The notes under the pieces were generated by a model, which worked only from the letters and a program-made list of their open reading frames with translations, was not told where the DNA came from and ran no database searches. Positions 10,675 through 21,319 of a DNA stretch of 50,387 nucleotides are shown here, piece after piece (the stretch's first letter is position 1; each line of letters starts with the position of its first letter). This DNA comes from Bacillus cytotoxicus. GTDB taxonomy: Bacteria > Bacillota > Bacilli > Bacillales > Bacillaceae_G. A program made the translations under genes and the position numbers. The stretch spans positions 1 to 50,387 of the forward strand of contig NZ_JAMBOP010000036.1 of the NCBI RefSeq assembly GCF_023715645.1. Direction: 5' to 3'.

Positions 10675-11442
10675 ATGTTATTTGATACACATTCACATTT
10701 AAATGCAGATCAATTTAAAGAAGACTTACAGGAAGTAATTGCAAGAATGAAAGAAGTGGGTGTTTCTTATACAGTTGTAGTTGGTTTTGATGAGGTGACT
10801 ATCAAAAAGGCAATTGAATTGGCAGAGACGTATGACTTTATTTACGCAGCTGTAGGGTGGCATCCTGTTGATGCAATTGATATGACAGAAGAACATCTAA
10901 AATGGTTGGAAGAGTTAGCGGATCATCCAAAAGTTGTTGCACTTGGTGAAATGGGTTTAGATTATCATTGGGACAAATCTCCGAAAGAAGTGCAAAAAGA
11001 AGTATTTCGTAAGCAAATTAGGCTAGCAAGAAAGGTAAATTTACCAATCATTATACATAATCGAGAGGCAACGCAAGACATTGTAGATATTTTAAAAGAG
11101 GAAAATGCATCCGAAGTAGGCGGAATCATGCACTGTTATAGCGGCGGTGTTGAAGTTGCCAAACAGTGTGTGGAAATGAATTTTCTCATTTCATTAGGCG
11201 GGCCAGTAACTTTTAAAAATGCAAAGAAACCAAAAGAAGTTGCAATGGAAATTCCAATGGAACAGCTTTTAATCGAAACAGATTGTCCATATTTAACTCC
11301 TCATCCGTTTCGTGGAAAACGAAATGAACCAAGCTATGTAAAGCTTGTAGCAGAGGAAATTGCAAACTTAAAAGGACTATCTTATGAAGAAGTAGCGATC
11401 AAAACAACGGAAAATGCAAAAAAACTATTTGGCATTCAATAA
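10675..11442 (+). CDS. yabD: TatD-family metal-dependent hydrolase (YabD)
   Basis: A TIM-barrel hydrolase with two metal ions, related to TatD DNases. The first metal motif is FDTHSHLN (residues 3-10); others are GEMGLDYHWD, IIIHNREA, IMHCYSGG and the final ETDCPYLTP. The length is 255 residues, usual for the family. The true substrate in Bacillus is uncertain. AAGGAG precedes the ATG. In B. subtilis yabE lies between this gene and rnmV; here the gap is only 123 bases and holds a terminator. Confidence 0.9.
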   Translation: MLFDTHSHLNADQFKEDLQEVIARMKEVGVSYTVVVGFDEVTIKKAIELAETYDFIYAAVGWHPVDAIDMTEEHLKWLEELADHPKVVALGEMGLDYHWDKSPKEVQKEVFRKQIRLARKVNLPIIIHNREATQDIVDILKEENASEVGGIMHCYSGGVEVAKQCVEMNFLISLGGPVTFKNAKKPKEVAMEIPMEQLLIETDCPYLTPHPFRGKRNEPSYVKLVAEEIANLKGLSYEEVAIKTTENAKKLFGIQ

Positions 11443-11446
11443 TGAG

Positions 11447-11476
11447 AAGTAGAGGGGGATTTCTCCTCTGCTTTTT
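11447..11476 (+). terminator. Intrinsic terminator after yabD
   Basis: Stem AAGTAGAGG (11447-11455) pairs with CCTCTGCTT (11465-11473) and is followed by T residues. Confidence 0.75.
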
Positions 11477-11565
11477 AAATTGTATGAACTAGGAAAATAA
11501 TAATGGAAAAGTAGGCGTTTTTTTGTTTTACTAATTAGAGATGTGAAATGAGTGTGGAGGAAGTT

Positions 11566-13133
<1,568 letters not shown>

Positions 13134-13143
13134 ATAAAGTGTA

Positions 13144-13173
13144 AAAGGTAGCTCGTTTTGAGCTGCCTTTTTT
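13144..13173 (+). terminator. Intrinsic terminator after ksgA
   Basis: Stem AAAGGTAGCTC (13144-13154) pairs with GAGCTGCCTTT (13160-13170), one wobble pair, followed by T residues. Confidence 0.85.
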
Positions 13174-13176
13174 GTC

Positions 13177-13203
13177 ACCTTTTTCCTATAAGTTCATAGG
13201 CTA
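13177..13203 (+). promoter_or_regulatory. Candidate sigma-K promoter of yabG
   Basis: AC at 13177-13178, 16-bp spacer and CATAGGCTA (13195-13203) fit the sigma-K pattern AC-n16-CATAnnnTA. yabG is a sigma-K gene in B. subtilis, which supports the call. Confidence 0.5.
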
Positions 13204-13253
13204 AAAACAGAACGTAGTGAGTTATATGTCCCTACGAGTTTGGAGGTAAAAGG

Positions 13254-14117
13254 ATGACTGTACACGTTGGAGATTTAGTGGAGAGAAATTCTTATAAGCG
13301 CGACATTCTTTTTCGAGTAACAGAAATAAAAGACACAATAGCGATTTTGTTTGGGGAAGAATTTCGACTCGTAGCAGATGCACCAATAGAAGATTTAGTT
13401 CTTGTCGATCAACGGGATTACACGAAAAGAGTGAAGCAGGAACGAGAAACAATGGAAAAGACATATCGCTTATTTCAGCAAGATTATGTATTAATGAGAG
13501 AGCGCCAAGAATATCAGTCAACAGGCGGCTACGCAAATGAAGTAAATTATTTTCAAATGCCAGGTAAAGTGCTTCATCTTGATGGGGATCCTTTATATTT
13601 AAGGAAATGCTTAGATTTATATACGAAAATAGGTGTACCTGTACAGGGAATTCATTGTAAAGAAACGGAGATGCAAGAGAAGGTTCTAGATTTAATTGAG
13701 CATGTTCGTCCTGATATTTTAGTAATTACTGGGCATGACGCTTATACAAAATCAAAGGGAGAAATGGGGAATTTAGCAGCTTATCGTCATTCTAAGCATT
13801 TTGTACAGGCTGTACGTACAGTACGGAAAAAGTATCCTTCATTAGATCACCCTGTTATTTTTGCTGGGGCATGCCAATCGCATTTTGAAGCCCTTATTCG
13901 AGCTGGAGCAAACTTTGCAAGTTCTCCAGCACGCATTAATATTCATGCGTTAGATCCAGTGTATGTTGTAGCAAAAGTGAGCTTTACATCTTTTATGGAA
14001 CGAGTTAATGTTTGGGATGTAGTGCGCAATACAGTAACCGGTGAGAAGGGGCTTGGTGGAATTGAAACAAAGGGAATTTTACGAACAGGATTGCCCTTTC
14101 AATATTATGAAGAGTGA
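13254..14117 (+). CDS. yabG: Sporulation protease YabG
   Basis: YabG is a cysteine protease made late in the mother cell that trims spore coat proteins so that transglutaminase can cross-link them. The 287-residue sequence is the typical stand-alone family: MTVHVGDLVERNSYKRDILFRV at the start, then LHLDGDPLYLRKCLDLY, ILVITGHDAYTKSKG and VIFAGACQSHFEALIRAGANFASSPARINIHALDPV, where the conserved His and Cys sit. GGAGGT precedes the ATG. A sigma-K-type promoter lies 50 bases upstream. Confidence 0.93.
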   Translation: MTVHVGDLVERNSYKRDILFRVTEIKDTIAILFGEEFRLVADAPIEDLVLVDQRDYTKRVKQERETMEKTYRLFQQDYVLMRERQEYQSTGGYANEVNYFQMPGKVLHLDGDPLYLRKCLDLYTKIGVPVQGIHCKETEMQEKVLDLIEHVRPDILVITGHDAYTKSKGEMGNLAAYRHSKHFVQAVRTVRKKYPSLDHPVIFAGACQSHFEALIRAGANFASSPARINIHALDPVYVVAKVSFTSFMERVNVWDVVRNTVTGEKGLGGIETKGILRTGLPFQYYEE

Positions 14118-14146
14118 GCAAGGTAAGCAATTACCTTGCTTTTTAT
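14117..14146 (+). terminator. Intrinsic terminator after yabG
   Basis: A perfect 10-bp stem (14117-14126 with 14131-14140, arm AGCAAGGTAA) with GCAA loop and T run. It starts at the yabG stop codon. Confidence 0.88.
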
Positions 14147-14256
14147 GTACGCACCTTTTGCGATTTGGATAAAAAAGTATAAGAACGTACAGACTATATA
14201 TGTATAACTTGTATTTTTATACTTTTCATCCCAATTACAGCGAGGTGTAGCACGAT

Positions 14257-14532
14257 ATGTCAAAACGTTTAGACGAAATCAAAAGTGCACTGGATCATCA
14301 TCTTGGTCAGAGGCTTATGCTAAAAGCGAATAGTGGGCGAAGAAAAACGATAGAAAAATCCGGTGTGTTGGCAGAAACATATCGTTCGGTTTTTGTCGTT
14401 CAACTTGATCAACAAGAAGATACATTGCAGCGTGTTTCCTATAGTTATGCAGACGTATTAACAGAAACTGTGGAGCTTACGTTTTATGATGCACAAGATA
14501 ATGAAATCATGTTAGGTGAACAATCTGTTTAA
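14257..14532 (+). CDS. veg: Veg protein
   Basis: A small conserved Bacillus protein linked in B. subtilis to biofilm matrix gene expression and spore outgrowth. The 91-residue product has the family core [31 protein letters not shown] followed by [17 protein letters not shown], an OB/SH3-like small beta barrel by family knowledge. A GAGGTG site precedes the ATG. B. subtilis veg has very strong promoters; I could not pick out an equally clear one in 14147-14256. Confidence 0.93.
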   Translation: MSKRLDEIKSALDHHLGQRLMLKANSGRRKTIEKSGVLAETYRSVFVVQLDQQEDTLQRVSYSYADVLTETVELTFYDAQDNEIMLGEQSV

Positions 14533-14627
14533 GGATGGGGCTTGTTTTATTACATATATTTTCCGGATTTGAAGGGATTCGTAGTGTCACATACTAAATG
14601 TACCGTAGCGATAAAGGGGGACTGGCG

Positions 14628-14807
14628 TTGAGTAGACGAAGAGGAGTCATGTCAAATCAATTTAAAGAAGAGCTTGCAAAAGAGCTTGGATTTTATGATG
14701 TTGTGCAAAAAGAAGGATGGGGCGGAATTCGTGCGAAAGATGCTGGTAACATGGTTAAACGGGCAATTGAAATTGCAGAGCAGCAATTGATGAAACAAAA
14801 TCAGTAA
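14628..14807 (+). CDS. sspF: SspF, small acid-soluble spore protein
   Basis: An alpha/beta-type SASP-like protein of the forespore that binds DNA in the spore core. The 59-residue product begins [24 protein letters not shown] and ends with [23 protein letters not shown], the family's second helix motif. The start is TTG 14628, about eight bases after AAAGGGGG (14614-14621); an ATG at 14598 lies before that site. A CATACTA at 14590-14596 could be a sigma-G -10 element, but its -35 is weak. It lies between veg and ispE as in B. subtilis. Confidence 0.93.
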   Translation: MSRRRGVMSNQFKEELAKELGFYDVVQKEGWGGIRAKDAGNMVKRAIEIAEQQLMKQNQ

Positions 14808-14832
14808 CAGTAAGATACTTCTATGCTACGGT

Positions 14833-14861
14833 AGCCGAGGGGGATGTTCCTCGGCTTTTTG
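14833..14861 (+). terminator. Intrinsic terminator after sspF
   Basis: Perfect 8-bp GC-rich stem AGCCGAGG (14833-14840) with CCTCGGCT (14849-14856), followed by a T run. Confidence 0.88.
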
Positions 14862-15004
14862 CACGCGAAAAAGTTGTATTCGTAGTACATAAGTAGTTTC
14901 ATTCTTGATGCTTTTCGTTATAATTAGGAAAGTGTCATCGTTCTACTATAAATTTATGGTAAAATAAACGATAAAAGATTGAGTACATAGAGTAGGTGAA
15001 TAGA

Positions 15005-15874
15005 TTGAAGCTACTAGTTAAAGCACCAGCAAAAATTAATTTGTCGTTAGATGTACTAGGGAAAAGACCGGACGGTTATCATGAAGTGAAAATGATTATG
15101 ACAACAATTGACTTAGCAGATCGGTTAGAACTAACGGAGTTATCTGAAGACCGGATTGAAATTGTATCTCATAACCGTTATGTCCCAGACGACCAAAGAA
15201 ATTTAGCTTATCAGGCGGCAAAATTGTTAAAGACACGCTTTCAAGTAAAAAGAGGAGTATCTATTGCAATTGAAAAAACGATTCCGGTTGCAGCGGGCTT
15301 AGCAGGTGGAAGCAGCGATGCAGCTGCAGCATTAAGAGGTTTGAATCAATTATGGAATCTCGGACTTACAATTGATGAACTTGCAGAATTAGGTGCTGAG
15401 ATTGGATCAGATGTATCGTTTTGTGTATATGGCGGAACTGCCATTGCAACAGGTCGCGGAGAGAAAATCGAACATATAAAGACACCTCCTTCTTGCTGGG
15501 TTATTTTGGCTAAACCACATATTGGTGTTTCTACAGCTGACGTATATGGGAATTTACGATTAAATCGTGTAACACATCCAGATGTAAATCGTATGGTTGA
15601 AGTGATTCAAAATGGTGACTATGAGGGAATTTGTCATGCTGTTGGTAACGTGTTAGAAGATGTAACATTTTCAATGCATCCTGAAGTTGCAAATATTAAA
15701 GCTCAGATGAAACGTTTCGGTGCAGATGCGGTTTTAATGAGCGGTAGCGGCCCAACCGTTTTTGGTTTAGTTCGTCATGATTCACGCATGCACCGTATTT
15801 ATAATGGTTTAAAAGGATTTTGTGATCAAGTATACGCAGTTCGTTTATTAGGAGAGCGAGAAGGCCTTGAATAA
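15005..15874 (+). CDS. ispE: 4-diphosphocytidyl-2-C-methyl-D-erythritol kinase
   Basis: It catalyses the ATP-dependent fourth step of the non-mevalonate isoprenoid pathway. As a GHMP kinase it shows [12 protein letters not shown] at the N-terminus, the ATP loop [17 protein letters not shown] (about residues 94-110) and the C-terminal [14 protein letters not shown]. It has 289 residues. I chose TTG 15005 ([10 protein letters not shown]), the family start, with AGGTG (14994-14998) in front; GTG 14996 overlaps that site. It lies upstream of purR as in B. subtilis. Confidence 0.95.
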   Translation: MKLLVKAPAKINLSLDVLGKRPDGYHEVKMIMTTIDLADRLELTELSEDRIEIVSHNRYVPDDQRNLAYQAAKLLKTRFQVKRGVSIAIEKTIPVAAGLAGGSSDAAAALRGLNQLWNLGLTIDELAELGAEIGSDVSFCVYGGTAIATGRGEKIEHIKTPPSCWVILAKPHIGVSTADVYGNLRLNRVTHPDVNRMVEVIQNGDYEGICHAVGNVLEDVTFSMHPEVANIKAQMKRFGADAVLMSGSGPTVFGLVRHDSRMHRIYNGLKGFCDQVYAVRLLGEREGLE

Positions 15875-15928
15875 AGGCGTATAATAAGTTATGATTTGTT
15901 TAAAATATTCGTAATTAGAGGTGAGAGT

Positions 15929-16777
15929 GTGAAGATTAGACGAAGTACAAGGTTAGTCGATATGACTTATTATTTGCTTCAAAACCCTCGTCAGTTAGTT
16001 TCTCTCACTTTTTTTGCTGAACGGTATCGATCTGCTAAATCTTCTATTAGTGAAGATTTAGTCATTATTAAACAAACGTTTGAACAACAAGGGGTCGGCA
16101 CATTACAAACGGTACCAGGTGCAGCAGGAGGAGTGAAATATATCCCATATATAAGTCAGGAGGAAGCAAAGCAAATTATTAATGAGCTTTGTAAATTATT
16201 TGAGAATCCTGATCGTATTCTTCCGGGTGGTTATTTATATATGACAGATCTTTTAAGTAATCCGCGCTATATTAATGGTGCAGGGAGACTTTTTGCTTCT
16301 GTATTTGCAAGACAGCCAATTGACGCTGTTATGACAGTTGCAACAAAAGGAATTCCTTTGGCATATGCAGTAGCAAATTATTTAGATGTCCCGGTCGTAA
16401 TTGCTAGAAAAGATAATAAGGTAACAGAAGGCCCAACAGTAAGTATTAATTATGTATCAGGTTCTTCTAAGCGTATTCAAACGATGACACTAGCAAAGCG
16501 TAGTCTTCCCGATGGCGCGAATGTATTAATCATTGATGATTTTATGAAGGCCGGAGGAACAGTGCAAGGCATGATGAGTATGCTTGAGGAATTTAATGCA
16601 AATGTTGTTGGCATTGGTGTTTTAGTGGAATCAAGTGATATTGAGGAAAGACTTGTAGATAACTTTGTTTCGTTAATTCGTTTGTCTGAAGTAGATGTGA
16701 GAGAAAAGACGATTCAAGTGGAAAAAGGAAATTATTCTTTAAGTCCATTTGCTGATGTGATTGTAGAAGTTGAATAA
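15929..16777 (+). CDS. purR: Purine repressor PurR
   Basis: PurR binds PurBox DNA and represses purine synthesis genes; PRPP counteracts it. The N-terminal winged helix (about residues 1-75, MKIRRSTRLVDMTYYLLQ ... SAKSSISEDLVIIKQTFEQQG) is followed by a phosphoribosyltransferase-like domain with the PRPP motif VLIIDDFMKAGGT. The 282-residue length fits. GTG 15929 lies after AGAGGTG (15917-15923); the frame runs further upstream without a ribosome site. In B. subtilis ridA (yabJ) follows in one operon, but here a strong terminator separates them. Confidence 0.95.
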   Translation: MKIRRSTRLVDMTYYLLQNPRQLVSLTFFAERYRSAKSSISEDLVIIKQTFEQQGVGTLQTVPGAAGGVKYIPYISQEEAKQIINELCKLFENPDRILPGGYLYMTDLLSNPRYINGAGRLFASVFARQPIDAVMTVATKGIPLAYAVANYLDVPVVIARKDNKVTEGPTVSINYVSGSSKRIQTMTLAKRSLPDGANVLIIDDFMKAGGTVQGMMSMLEEFNANVVGIGVLVESSDIEERLVDNFVSLIRLSEVDVREKTIQVEKGNYSLSPFADVIVEVE

Positions 16778-16782
16778 TATAA

Positions 16783-16809
16783 AACAATCTTCTTAATCGA
16801 TTGTTTTCA
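16783..16809 (+). other. Hairpin directly after purR
   Basis: AAAACAATC pairs with GATTGTTTT within 16783-16809. There is little T run, so it is probably an mRNA 3' end stabiliser rather than the main terminator. Confidence 0.45.
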
Positions 16810-16836
16810 AGAAGATCCTGTTCGGCAGAGTGGGGA

Positions 16837-16868
16837 AAAGATAAAGCAGCTGCTTTATCTTTTTTTAT
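16837..16868 (+). terminator. Intrinsic terminator between purR and ridA
   Basis: A near-palindromic arm AAAAGATAAAGCAG pairs with its complement CTGCTTTATCTTTT (16837-16864) and leads into T residues. Confidence 0.85.
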
Positions 16869-16922
16869 AGCGTGACTGAGTAGTTACATAAGATTTCACT
16901 AATTTACAACTTTGTCACGTTA

Positions 16923-17032
16923 TTTACGGGTGATAAGTTTTAACAGGTGGTAAGCTCAAAGCTTCGGAGGCTTACCACCTGTTAGAACAATAGGCTTCCT
17001 GTTAGGGTCAGCTTGTAAAAGCAGGATAAAAA
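16923..17032 (+). repeat. Divergent family-2-like element before ridA
   Basis: A perfect 15-bp stem (16941-16955 with 16970-16984, arm TAACAGGTGGTAAGC) is followed by TTAGAACAATAGG and later AGCAGGATAAA (17020-17030). The layout (hairpin, TTAG-GAAC-like box, second weak hairpin CCTG/CAGG, terminal GGATAAA) is that of the family-2 repeats. There is no T run, so it is not an ordinary terminator. Confidence 0.5.
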
Positions 17033-17051
17033 TATAAAAGGGTGAGGAACG

Positions 17052-17426
17052 ATGAAAGTAATTCAAACAAATGAGGCGCCGCAAGCGATTGGTCCATATT
17101 CACAAGGTATGATTGTAAATAATATGTTTTACAGTTCTGGACAAATTCCTATGACGGTAAATGGTGAAATTGTGACTGGGGATGTAAAGGAACAAACAGA
17201 GCAAGTGTTTCAAAATTTAAAGGCAGTATTAACAGAAGCGGGAGCATCGTTTGAGACGGTGGTAAAAGCAACTGTATTTTTAAAAGATATGAATGATTTT
17301 GATGTGGTAAATGAAGTATATAGTACATATTTTTCTACAAATAAACCAGCACGTTCTTGTGTACAAGTAGTGAAATTACCGAAAGATGTATCTGTTGAAA
17401 TTGAAGTTATTGCTCTTGTAAAATAA
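17052..17426 (+). CDS. ridA: RidA family enamine/imine deaminase (YabJ)
   Basis: RidA proteins hydrolyse reactive enamine/imine intermediates from PLP enzymes such as threonine dehydratase; they form trimers in the cytoplasm. The 124-residue product has the family pattern [27 protein letters not shown] and the substrate arginine in KPARSCVQV, then [16 protein letters not shown] precedes the ATG. In B. subtilis the gene (yabJ) follows purR and is needed for full purine repression; here it follows a terminator and a long hairpin leader. Confidence 0.94.
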   Translation: MKVIQTNEAPQAIGPYSQGMIVNNMFYSSGQIPMTVNGEIVTGDVKEQTEQVFQNLKAVLTEAGASFETVVKATVFLKDMNDFDVVNEVYSTYFSTNKPARSCVQVVKLPKDVSVEIEVIALVK

Positions 17427-17506
17427 GGAATTGTAAGCGGTAACGTATATTTATTTATATATTTCATTGATATAAAAAATTTTATCTTAAAAATTTTTAA
17501 AAAATT

Positions 17507-17533
17507 GAAGGAAAAATAGAACATTTGTGGAAT
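17507..17533 (+). promoter_or_regulatory. Sigma-H promoter of spoVG
   Basis: GAAGGAAAA (17507-17515), 11-bp spacer, GTGGAAT (17527-17533). This fits the sigma-H consensus RnAGGAwww-n11-RnnGAAT at every defined position. The AT-rich tract upstream (about 17440-17506) is like the AbrB-bound region of B. subtilis spoVG. Confidence 0.8.
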
Positions 17534-17579
17534 TTATAGAAATATATCGCTTATTTAGAAAAAGGGTGGTGAACACAAG

Positions 17580-17873
17580 ATGGAAGTGACTGACGTAAGA
17601 TTACGCCGTGTAAACACAGAAGGCCGCATGCGAGCGATTGCCTCTATTACACTAGACCACGAATTTGTTGTTCATGATATTCGTGTAATTGATGGCAATA
17701 ATGGATTATTTGTAGCAATGCCAAGTAAACGTACTCCAGATGGAGAGTTCCGTGACATTGCTCATCCAATTAATTCTAATACTCGTTCTAAAATTCAAGA
17801 TGCGGTTTTAACTGAGTATCACCGTTTAGGCGAGTTAGAAGAAGTTGAGTTTGAAGAAGCTGGAGCTTCGTAA
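17580..17873 (+). CDS. spoVG: SpoVG, RNA/DNA-binding regulator
   Basis: SpoVG is a small nucleic-acid-binding protein that affects asymmetric septation and cortex formation in Bacillus and virulence genes in other Firmicutes. The 97-residue protein starts [26 protein letters not shown] and contains the highly conserved [23 protein letters not shown]. Its acidic C-terminus ([14 protein letters not shown]) is variable in the family. GGTGGTGAA precedes the ATG, and a textbook sigma-H promoter lies upstream, so expression should rise on entry into sporulation. Confidence 0.97.
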   Translation: MEVTDVRLRRVNTEGRMRAIASITLDHEFVVHDIRVIDGNNGLFVAMPSKRTPDGEFRDIAHPINSNTRSKIQDAVLTEYHRLGELEEVEFEEAGAS

Positions 17874-17918
17874 AATTCGAATAAGAAGAGCTCAAAAATA
17901 AGAGCTCTATAATTTTGG

Positions 17919-17957
17919 CAAACTCCTGTAAGCATTTACAGGAGTTTGTTGTTTTTT
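17919..17957 (+). terminator. Intrinsic terminator after spoVG
   Basis: Perfect 13-bp stem (17919-17931 with 17936-17948, arm CAAACTCCTGTAA), loop GCAT, T-rich tail. A weaker AGAGCTC/GAGCTCT hairpin lies just before it. Confidence 0.87.
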
Positions 17958-17963
17958 CATATA

Positions 17964-18108
17964 TTCTATAAATCGATTTTGATTGTTGAACATACTAGTC
18001 TGCTCCTTCTGTTTAAAACCTGGCATGTGGCAGAAAAAGGCCCTGCCCGCTCCTATGCGCGGCCAGATGCTCTCGCCCATCTAAAAAGAAAGAGGTTTTA
18101 TGTCAATA
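17964..18108 (-). repeat. Family-1 dispersed repeat, copy E (reverse)
   Basis: On the minus strand: GACATAAAACCTCTTTC, hairpin AGATG/CATCT (18065-18069 with 18078-18082), GCGCATAGGAGCGGGCAGGG, CTGCCACATGCCAGG and the right end AAAATCGATTTATAGA. It lacks the GCAGCAGGTTGC section of copies A and B. The first stem is paired but with different bases from copies A and D. Confidence 0.7.
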
Positions 18109-18201
18109 TTTCATATAGTATCGCTTATTTCATAAAAAGATATGAAATACTAAAACATTATATAAAAGTTATGGTAAAATTTAATAGTTATAAGGTGTTT
18201 C

Positions 18202-18230
18202 TTGAAATATATAGTTATTTAGGATAATAT
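18202..18230 (+). promoter_or_regulatory. Candidate sigma-A promoter of glmU
   Basis: TTGAAA (18202-18207), 17-bp spacer, TAATAT (18225-18230), 36 bases before the glmU start. Confidence 0.6.
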
Positions 18231-18266
18231 TTTTAATGGATAAATAGGTTGCGATGGAGGGTCTAT

Positions 18267-19646
18267 ATGTCGAAAAGATATGCAGTGATTCTTGCAGCAG
18301 GAAAAGGCACACGTATGAAGTCGAGTTTATACAAAGTGTTGCATTCGGTATGCGGGAAACCGATGGTACAGCATGTAGTTGATCAAGTCTCTCAACTAGA
18401 AGTGCAGAAACTTGTTACGGTTGTTGGGCACGGCGCTGAAAAAGTACAAGATCAATTAGGAAGTGCAAGTGAATTTGCATTGCAAACAGAACAGCTAGGA
18501 ACAGCGCATGCTGTTATGCAAGCAGTTGACGCACTGGGGAACGAGGAAGGAACAACATTAGTAATTTGTGGTGATACACCTCTTATTACAGCAGAAACAA
18601 TGGAAGCTTTATTAAAGCAACATGAAGAATCAGGGGCAAAGGCAACAGTATTAACAGCCTACATAGAAGAGCCTACTGGTTATGGACGAATTGTTCGCAA
18701 TGAAAATGGTCACGTTGAAAAAATTGTTGAACATAAAGATGCAAATGAAGTAGAGCGAGCGATTAAAGAAATTAATACAGGTACGTATTGTTTTGATAAT
18801 CAAGCGCTATTTGCTTCCCTTTCCAAAGTTTCCAATGAAAATGTGCAAGGAGAATATTACCTTCCAGATGTAATTGAGATTTTGAAAAATGAAGGTCATA
18901 TTGTATCTGCCTATCAAACAGAACATTTTGATGAAACGTTAGGAGTTAATGACAGGGTCGCTCTATCGCAAGCGGAAGACGTTATGAAAAAACGTATTAA
19001 CTATCAACATATGGTAAATGGTGTTACGATTATTGATCCGAATAACACGTATATTTCTGTTGATGCAAAAATCGGTAATGATACGGTTATTTATCCGGGA
19101 ACAAGTATTGAAGGTTATACTGTTATTGGATCAAATTGTGAAGTTGGACCGCATACAGTCATACGTGATAGTGAAGTGGGCGATAATACAACTATTCGTC
19201 AGTCTACTGTTCATGATAGTAAGATTGGTATTGATGTTGCTATTGGACCGTTCGCTCATATCCGTCCGCAATCTGTTATTGGTAATGAAGTTCGTGTTGG
19301 AAACTTTGTTGAAATTAAAAAGACTGTTTTCGGAGATCGAAGTAAAGCTTCTCACTTAAGCTATATTGGTGATGCAGAAGTGGGAGAAGATGTGAATCTT
19401 GGTTGTGGTTCTATTACGGTAAACTACGATGGCAAGAATAAATTTAAAACTGTGATTGGTGATGGGGTGTTTATTGGTTGTAACTCAAACCTTGTTGCTC
19501 CTGTAATAGTTGAAGATGGTGCTTATGTTGCAGCAGGTTCTACCATTACAGAAGATGTACCAGCAAAAGCACTATCAATTGCACGTGCACGTCAAACAAA
19601 CAAAGAAGATTATGTTGATCAATTGCTGAATAAGAAAAATTCATAA
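18267..19646 (+). CDS. glmU: GlmU, UDP-N-acetylglucosamine synthesis enzyme
   Basis: A bifunctional enzyme: the C-terminal domain acetylates glucosamine-1-phosphate and the N-terminal domain adds UMP to give UDP-GlcNAc, the precursor of peptidoglycan and teichoic acids. The N-terminal nucleotidyltransferase shows [11 protein letters not shown] (about residues 9-19) and CGDTPLI; from about residue 250 the protein is a left-handed beta helix with hexapeptide repeats, ending with [11 protein letters not shown] and [11 protein letters not shown]. It has 459 residues. ATG 18267 follows GGAGGG (18256-18261). It is followed by prs 18 bases on, as in B. subtilis. Confidence 0.97.
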   Translation: MSKRYAVILAAGKGTRMKSSLYKVLHSVCGKPMVQHVVDQVSQLEVQKLVTVVGHGAEKVQDQLGSASEFALQTEQLGTAHAVMQAVDALGNEEGTTLVICGDTPLITAETMEALLKQHEESGAKATVLTAYIEEPTGYGRIVRNENGHVEKIVEHKDANEVERAIKEINTGTYCFDNQALFASLSKVSNENVQGEYYLPDVIEILKNEGHIVSAYQTEHFDETLGVNDRVALSQAEDVMKKRINYQHMVNGVTIIDPNNTYISVDAKIGNDTVIYPGTSIEGYTVIGSNCEVGPHTVIRDSEVGDNTTIRQSTVHDSKIGIDVAIGPFAHIRPQSVIGNEVRVGNFVEIKKTVFGDRSKASHLSYIGDAEVGEDVNLGCGSITVNYDGKNKFKTVIGDGVFIGCNSNLVAPVIVEDGAYVAAGSTITEDVPAKALSIARARQTNKEDYVDQLLNKKNS

Positions 19647-19664
19647 TGTGGAGGGTTAATCTAG

Positions 19665-20618
19665 ATGTCGACTCAATATCAAAATTCTAATTTGAAAGTA
19701 TTTTCTTTAAACTCTAACAAGGCGCTTGCTGAGCAAATTGCAAAGCACATTGGAGTAGAATTAGGAAAATGTTCTGTTGCACGTTTTAGTGATGGAGAAA
19801 TTCAAATTAACATTGAAGAAAGTATTCGTGGTTGCGATGTATTTATCATCCAATCTACAAGTTTCCCGGTAAATGAGCATATTATGGAATTGCTTATTAT
19901 GATCGATGCATTAAAACGTGCATCTGCGAAAACAATTAACATTGTTATCCCTTACTATGGTTATGCACGCCAAGATCGTAAAGCGCGTTCTCGTGAGCCG
20001 ATTACAGCGAAATTATTTGCAAATTTACTTGAAACAGCGGGTGCTACTCGTGTAATTACTCTAGATTTACATGCTCCACAAATTCAAGGATTCTTCGATA
20101 TTCCAATCGACCATTTAATGGGTGTACCTATTCTTTCTGACTACTTTCAGAAGAAAGGTCTTAAAGATATTGTAATTGTATCTCCAGACCATGGTGGTGT
20201 AACACGTGCTCGGAAAATGGCAGATCGTTTAAAAGCGCCAATCGCTATCATCGATAAACGCCGTCCGCGTCCAAATGTAGCGGAGGTAATGAATATCGTA
20301 GGTAATATTGAAGGTAAAACAGCAATTTTAATTGATGACATCATTGATACAGCTGGTACAATTACATTGGCAGCAAACGCTCTTGTAGAGAACGGTGCTT
20401 CGGAAGTATATGCTTGCTGTACACACCCAGTTTTATCTGGTCCAGCAATTGAACGTATTCAAAATTCAAACATTAAAGAGTTAGTTGTAACAAACTCTAT
20501 CGTATTACCAGAAGAAAAGAAAATTGATAAAGTACAAGAACTGTCTGTTGCTCCATTAATTGGCGAAGCAATTATTCGTGTTTACGAAGAAGAATCTGTA
20601 AGTGTACTATTCAATTAA
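19665..20618 (+). CDS. prs: Ribose-phosphate pyrophosphokinase
   Basis: It makes PRPP from ribose-5-phosphate and ATP, the precursor for purines, pyrimidines, NAD, histidine and tryptophan; PRPP is also the signal for PurR, encoded nearby. Motifs: the flexible-loop region [29 protein letters not shown] and the PRPP loop [14 protein letters not shown]. It has 317 residues. GGAGGG precedes the ATG. It shares an operon with glmU, and a GC-rich hairpin follows its stop. Confidence 0.97.
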   Translation: MSTQYQNSNLKVFSLNSNKALAEQIAKHIGVELGKCSVARFSDGEIQINIEESIRGCDVFIIQSTSFPVNEHIMELLIMIDALKRASAKTINIVIPYYGYARQDRKARSREPITAKLFANLLETAGATRVITLDLHAPQIQGFFDIPIDHLMGVPILSDYFQKKGLKDIVIVSPDHGGVTRARKMADRLKAPIAIIDKRRPRPNVAEVMNIVGNIEGKTAILIDDIIDTAGTITLAANALVENGASEVYACCTHPVLSGPAIERIQNSNIKELVVTNSIVLPEEKKIDKVQELSVAPLIGEAIIRVYEEESVSVLFN

Positions 20619-20630
20619 TTGGATAGAATG

Positions 20631-20660
20631 AGACGTAACCAGTGTTGGTTACGTCTTTTC
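20631..20660 (+). terminator. Hairpin/terminator after prs
   Basis: Perfect 10-bp stem AGACGTAACC (20631-20640) with GGTTACGTCT (20647-20656) followed by TTTCG. The T run is short, so read-through into pth is likely. Confidence 0.6.
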
Positions 20661-20687
20661 GTATCGAAAAAAGAAAGTGGTGTTACA

Positions 20688-21248
20688 ATGAAATTAATAG
20701 TAGGACTTGGTAACCCAGGCAGAGAATATGAATTAACAAGGCATAACATTGGGTTCATGGCGATAGATGAATTATCTAGACGCTGGAATATCCCGTTAAA
20801 TGAGCAGAAATTTAAGGGGTTATTCGGTGCGGGTTTTGTAAATGGAGAGAAAGTCATCTTATTAAAGCCACTTACATATATGAATGTATCTGGAGAAAGT
20901 ATTCGCCCGCTTATGGATTACTATAAAATTGATATTGAAGATTTTATAGTGATGTATGATGATTTAGATATGCCAGTTGGGAAATTACGCCTTCGTATGA
21001 AAGGAAGTGCGGGTGGACATAACGGTGTGAAATCAACAATTGCGCATTTAGGAACACAGGAATTTCAACGCATTCGTATTGGAATTGATCGTCCTAAAAA
21101 TGGTATGAAAGTAGTTGACTATGTATTAGGACGTTTTACGGAAGATGAGATGCCTGAGGTAAAACGAGCGATTGAAAAAAGTGCAAATGCGTGTGAAGAA
21201 TGGTTGAAAACTCCATTTTTACAAGTTATGAATACTTTTAATAATTAA
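20688..21248 (+). CDS. pth: Peptidyl-tRNA hydrolase
   Basis: It releases tRNA from peptidyl-tRNAs that drop off ribosomes; in B. subtilis it is spoVC, essential for growth with alleles that block sporulation. The N-terminus [22 protein letters not shown] holds the catalytic histidine, followed by [26 protein letters not shown] and [12 protein letters not shown]. It has 186 residues. ATG 20688 has GTGGTG nearby; the frame runs upstream through the prs hairpin, which argues against an earlier start. Confidence 0.96.
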   Translation: MKLIVGLGNPGREYELTRHNIGFMAIDELSRRWNIPLNEQKFKGLFGAGFVNGEKVILLKPLTYMNVSGESIRPLMDYYKIDIEDFIVMYDDLDMPVGKLRLRMKGSAGGHNGVKSTIAHLGTQEFQRIRIGIDRPKNGMKVVDYVLGRFTEDEMPEVKRAIEKSANACEEWLKTPFLQVMNTFNN

Positions 21249-21261
21249 CATTTCCAAAACG

Positions 21262-21291
21262 GAATATTTTTTAATACTTATATCCATAATA
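21262..21291 (+). promoter_or_regulatory. Forespore (sigma-F/G type) promoter of fin
   Basis: GAATA (21262-21266), 18-bp spacer, CATAATA (21285-21291) fits the sigma-G pattern gHATR-n18-CATnnTA at all positions. It ends 28 bases before the fin ATG. B. subtilis fin is expressed in the forespore. Confidence 0.65.
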
Positions 21292-21319
21292 GTAATAATT
21301 GTGCGGCTAGGAGGAAGTT

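Noticed and set aside
16814-16830. Possible PurBox (CCGAAC core on the minus strand) after purR
   Set aside because: Only the core matches, the flanks do not fit, and it lies between a hairpin and a terminator rather than at a promoter.
17946-18227. Plus-strand open frame between spoVG and glmU
   Set aside because: It begins in the spoVG terminator tail and reads through a reverse family-1 repeat; composition is that of non-coding AT-rich DNA.
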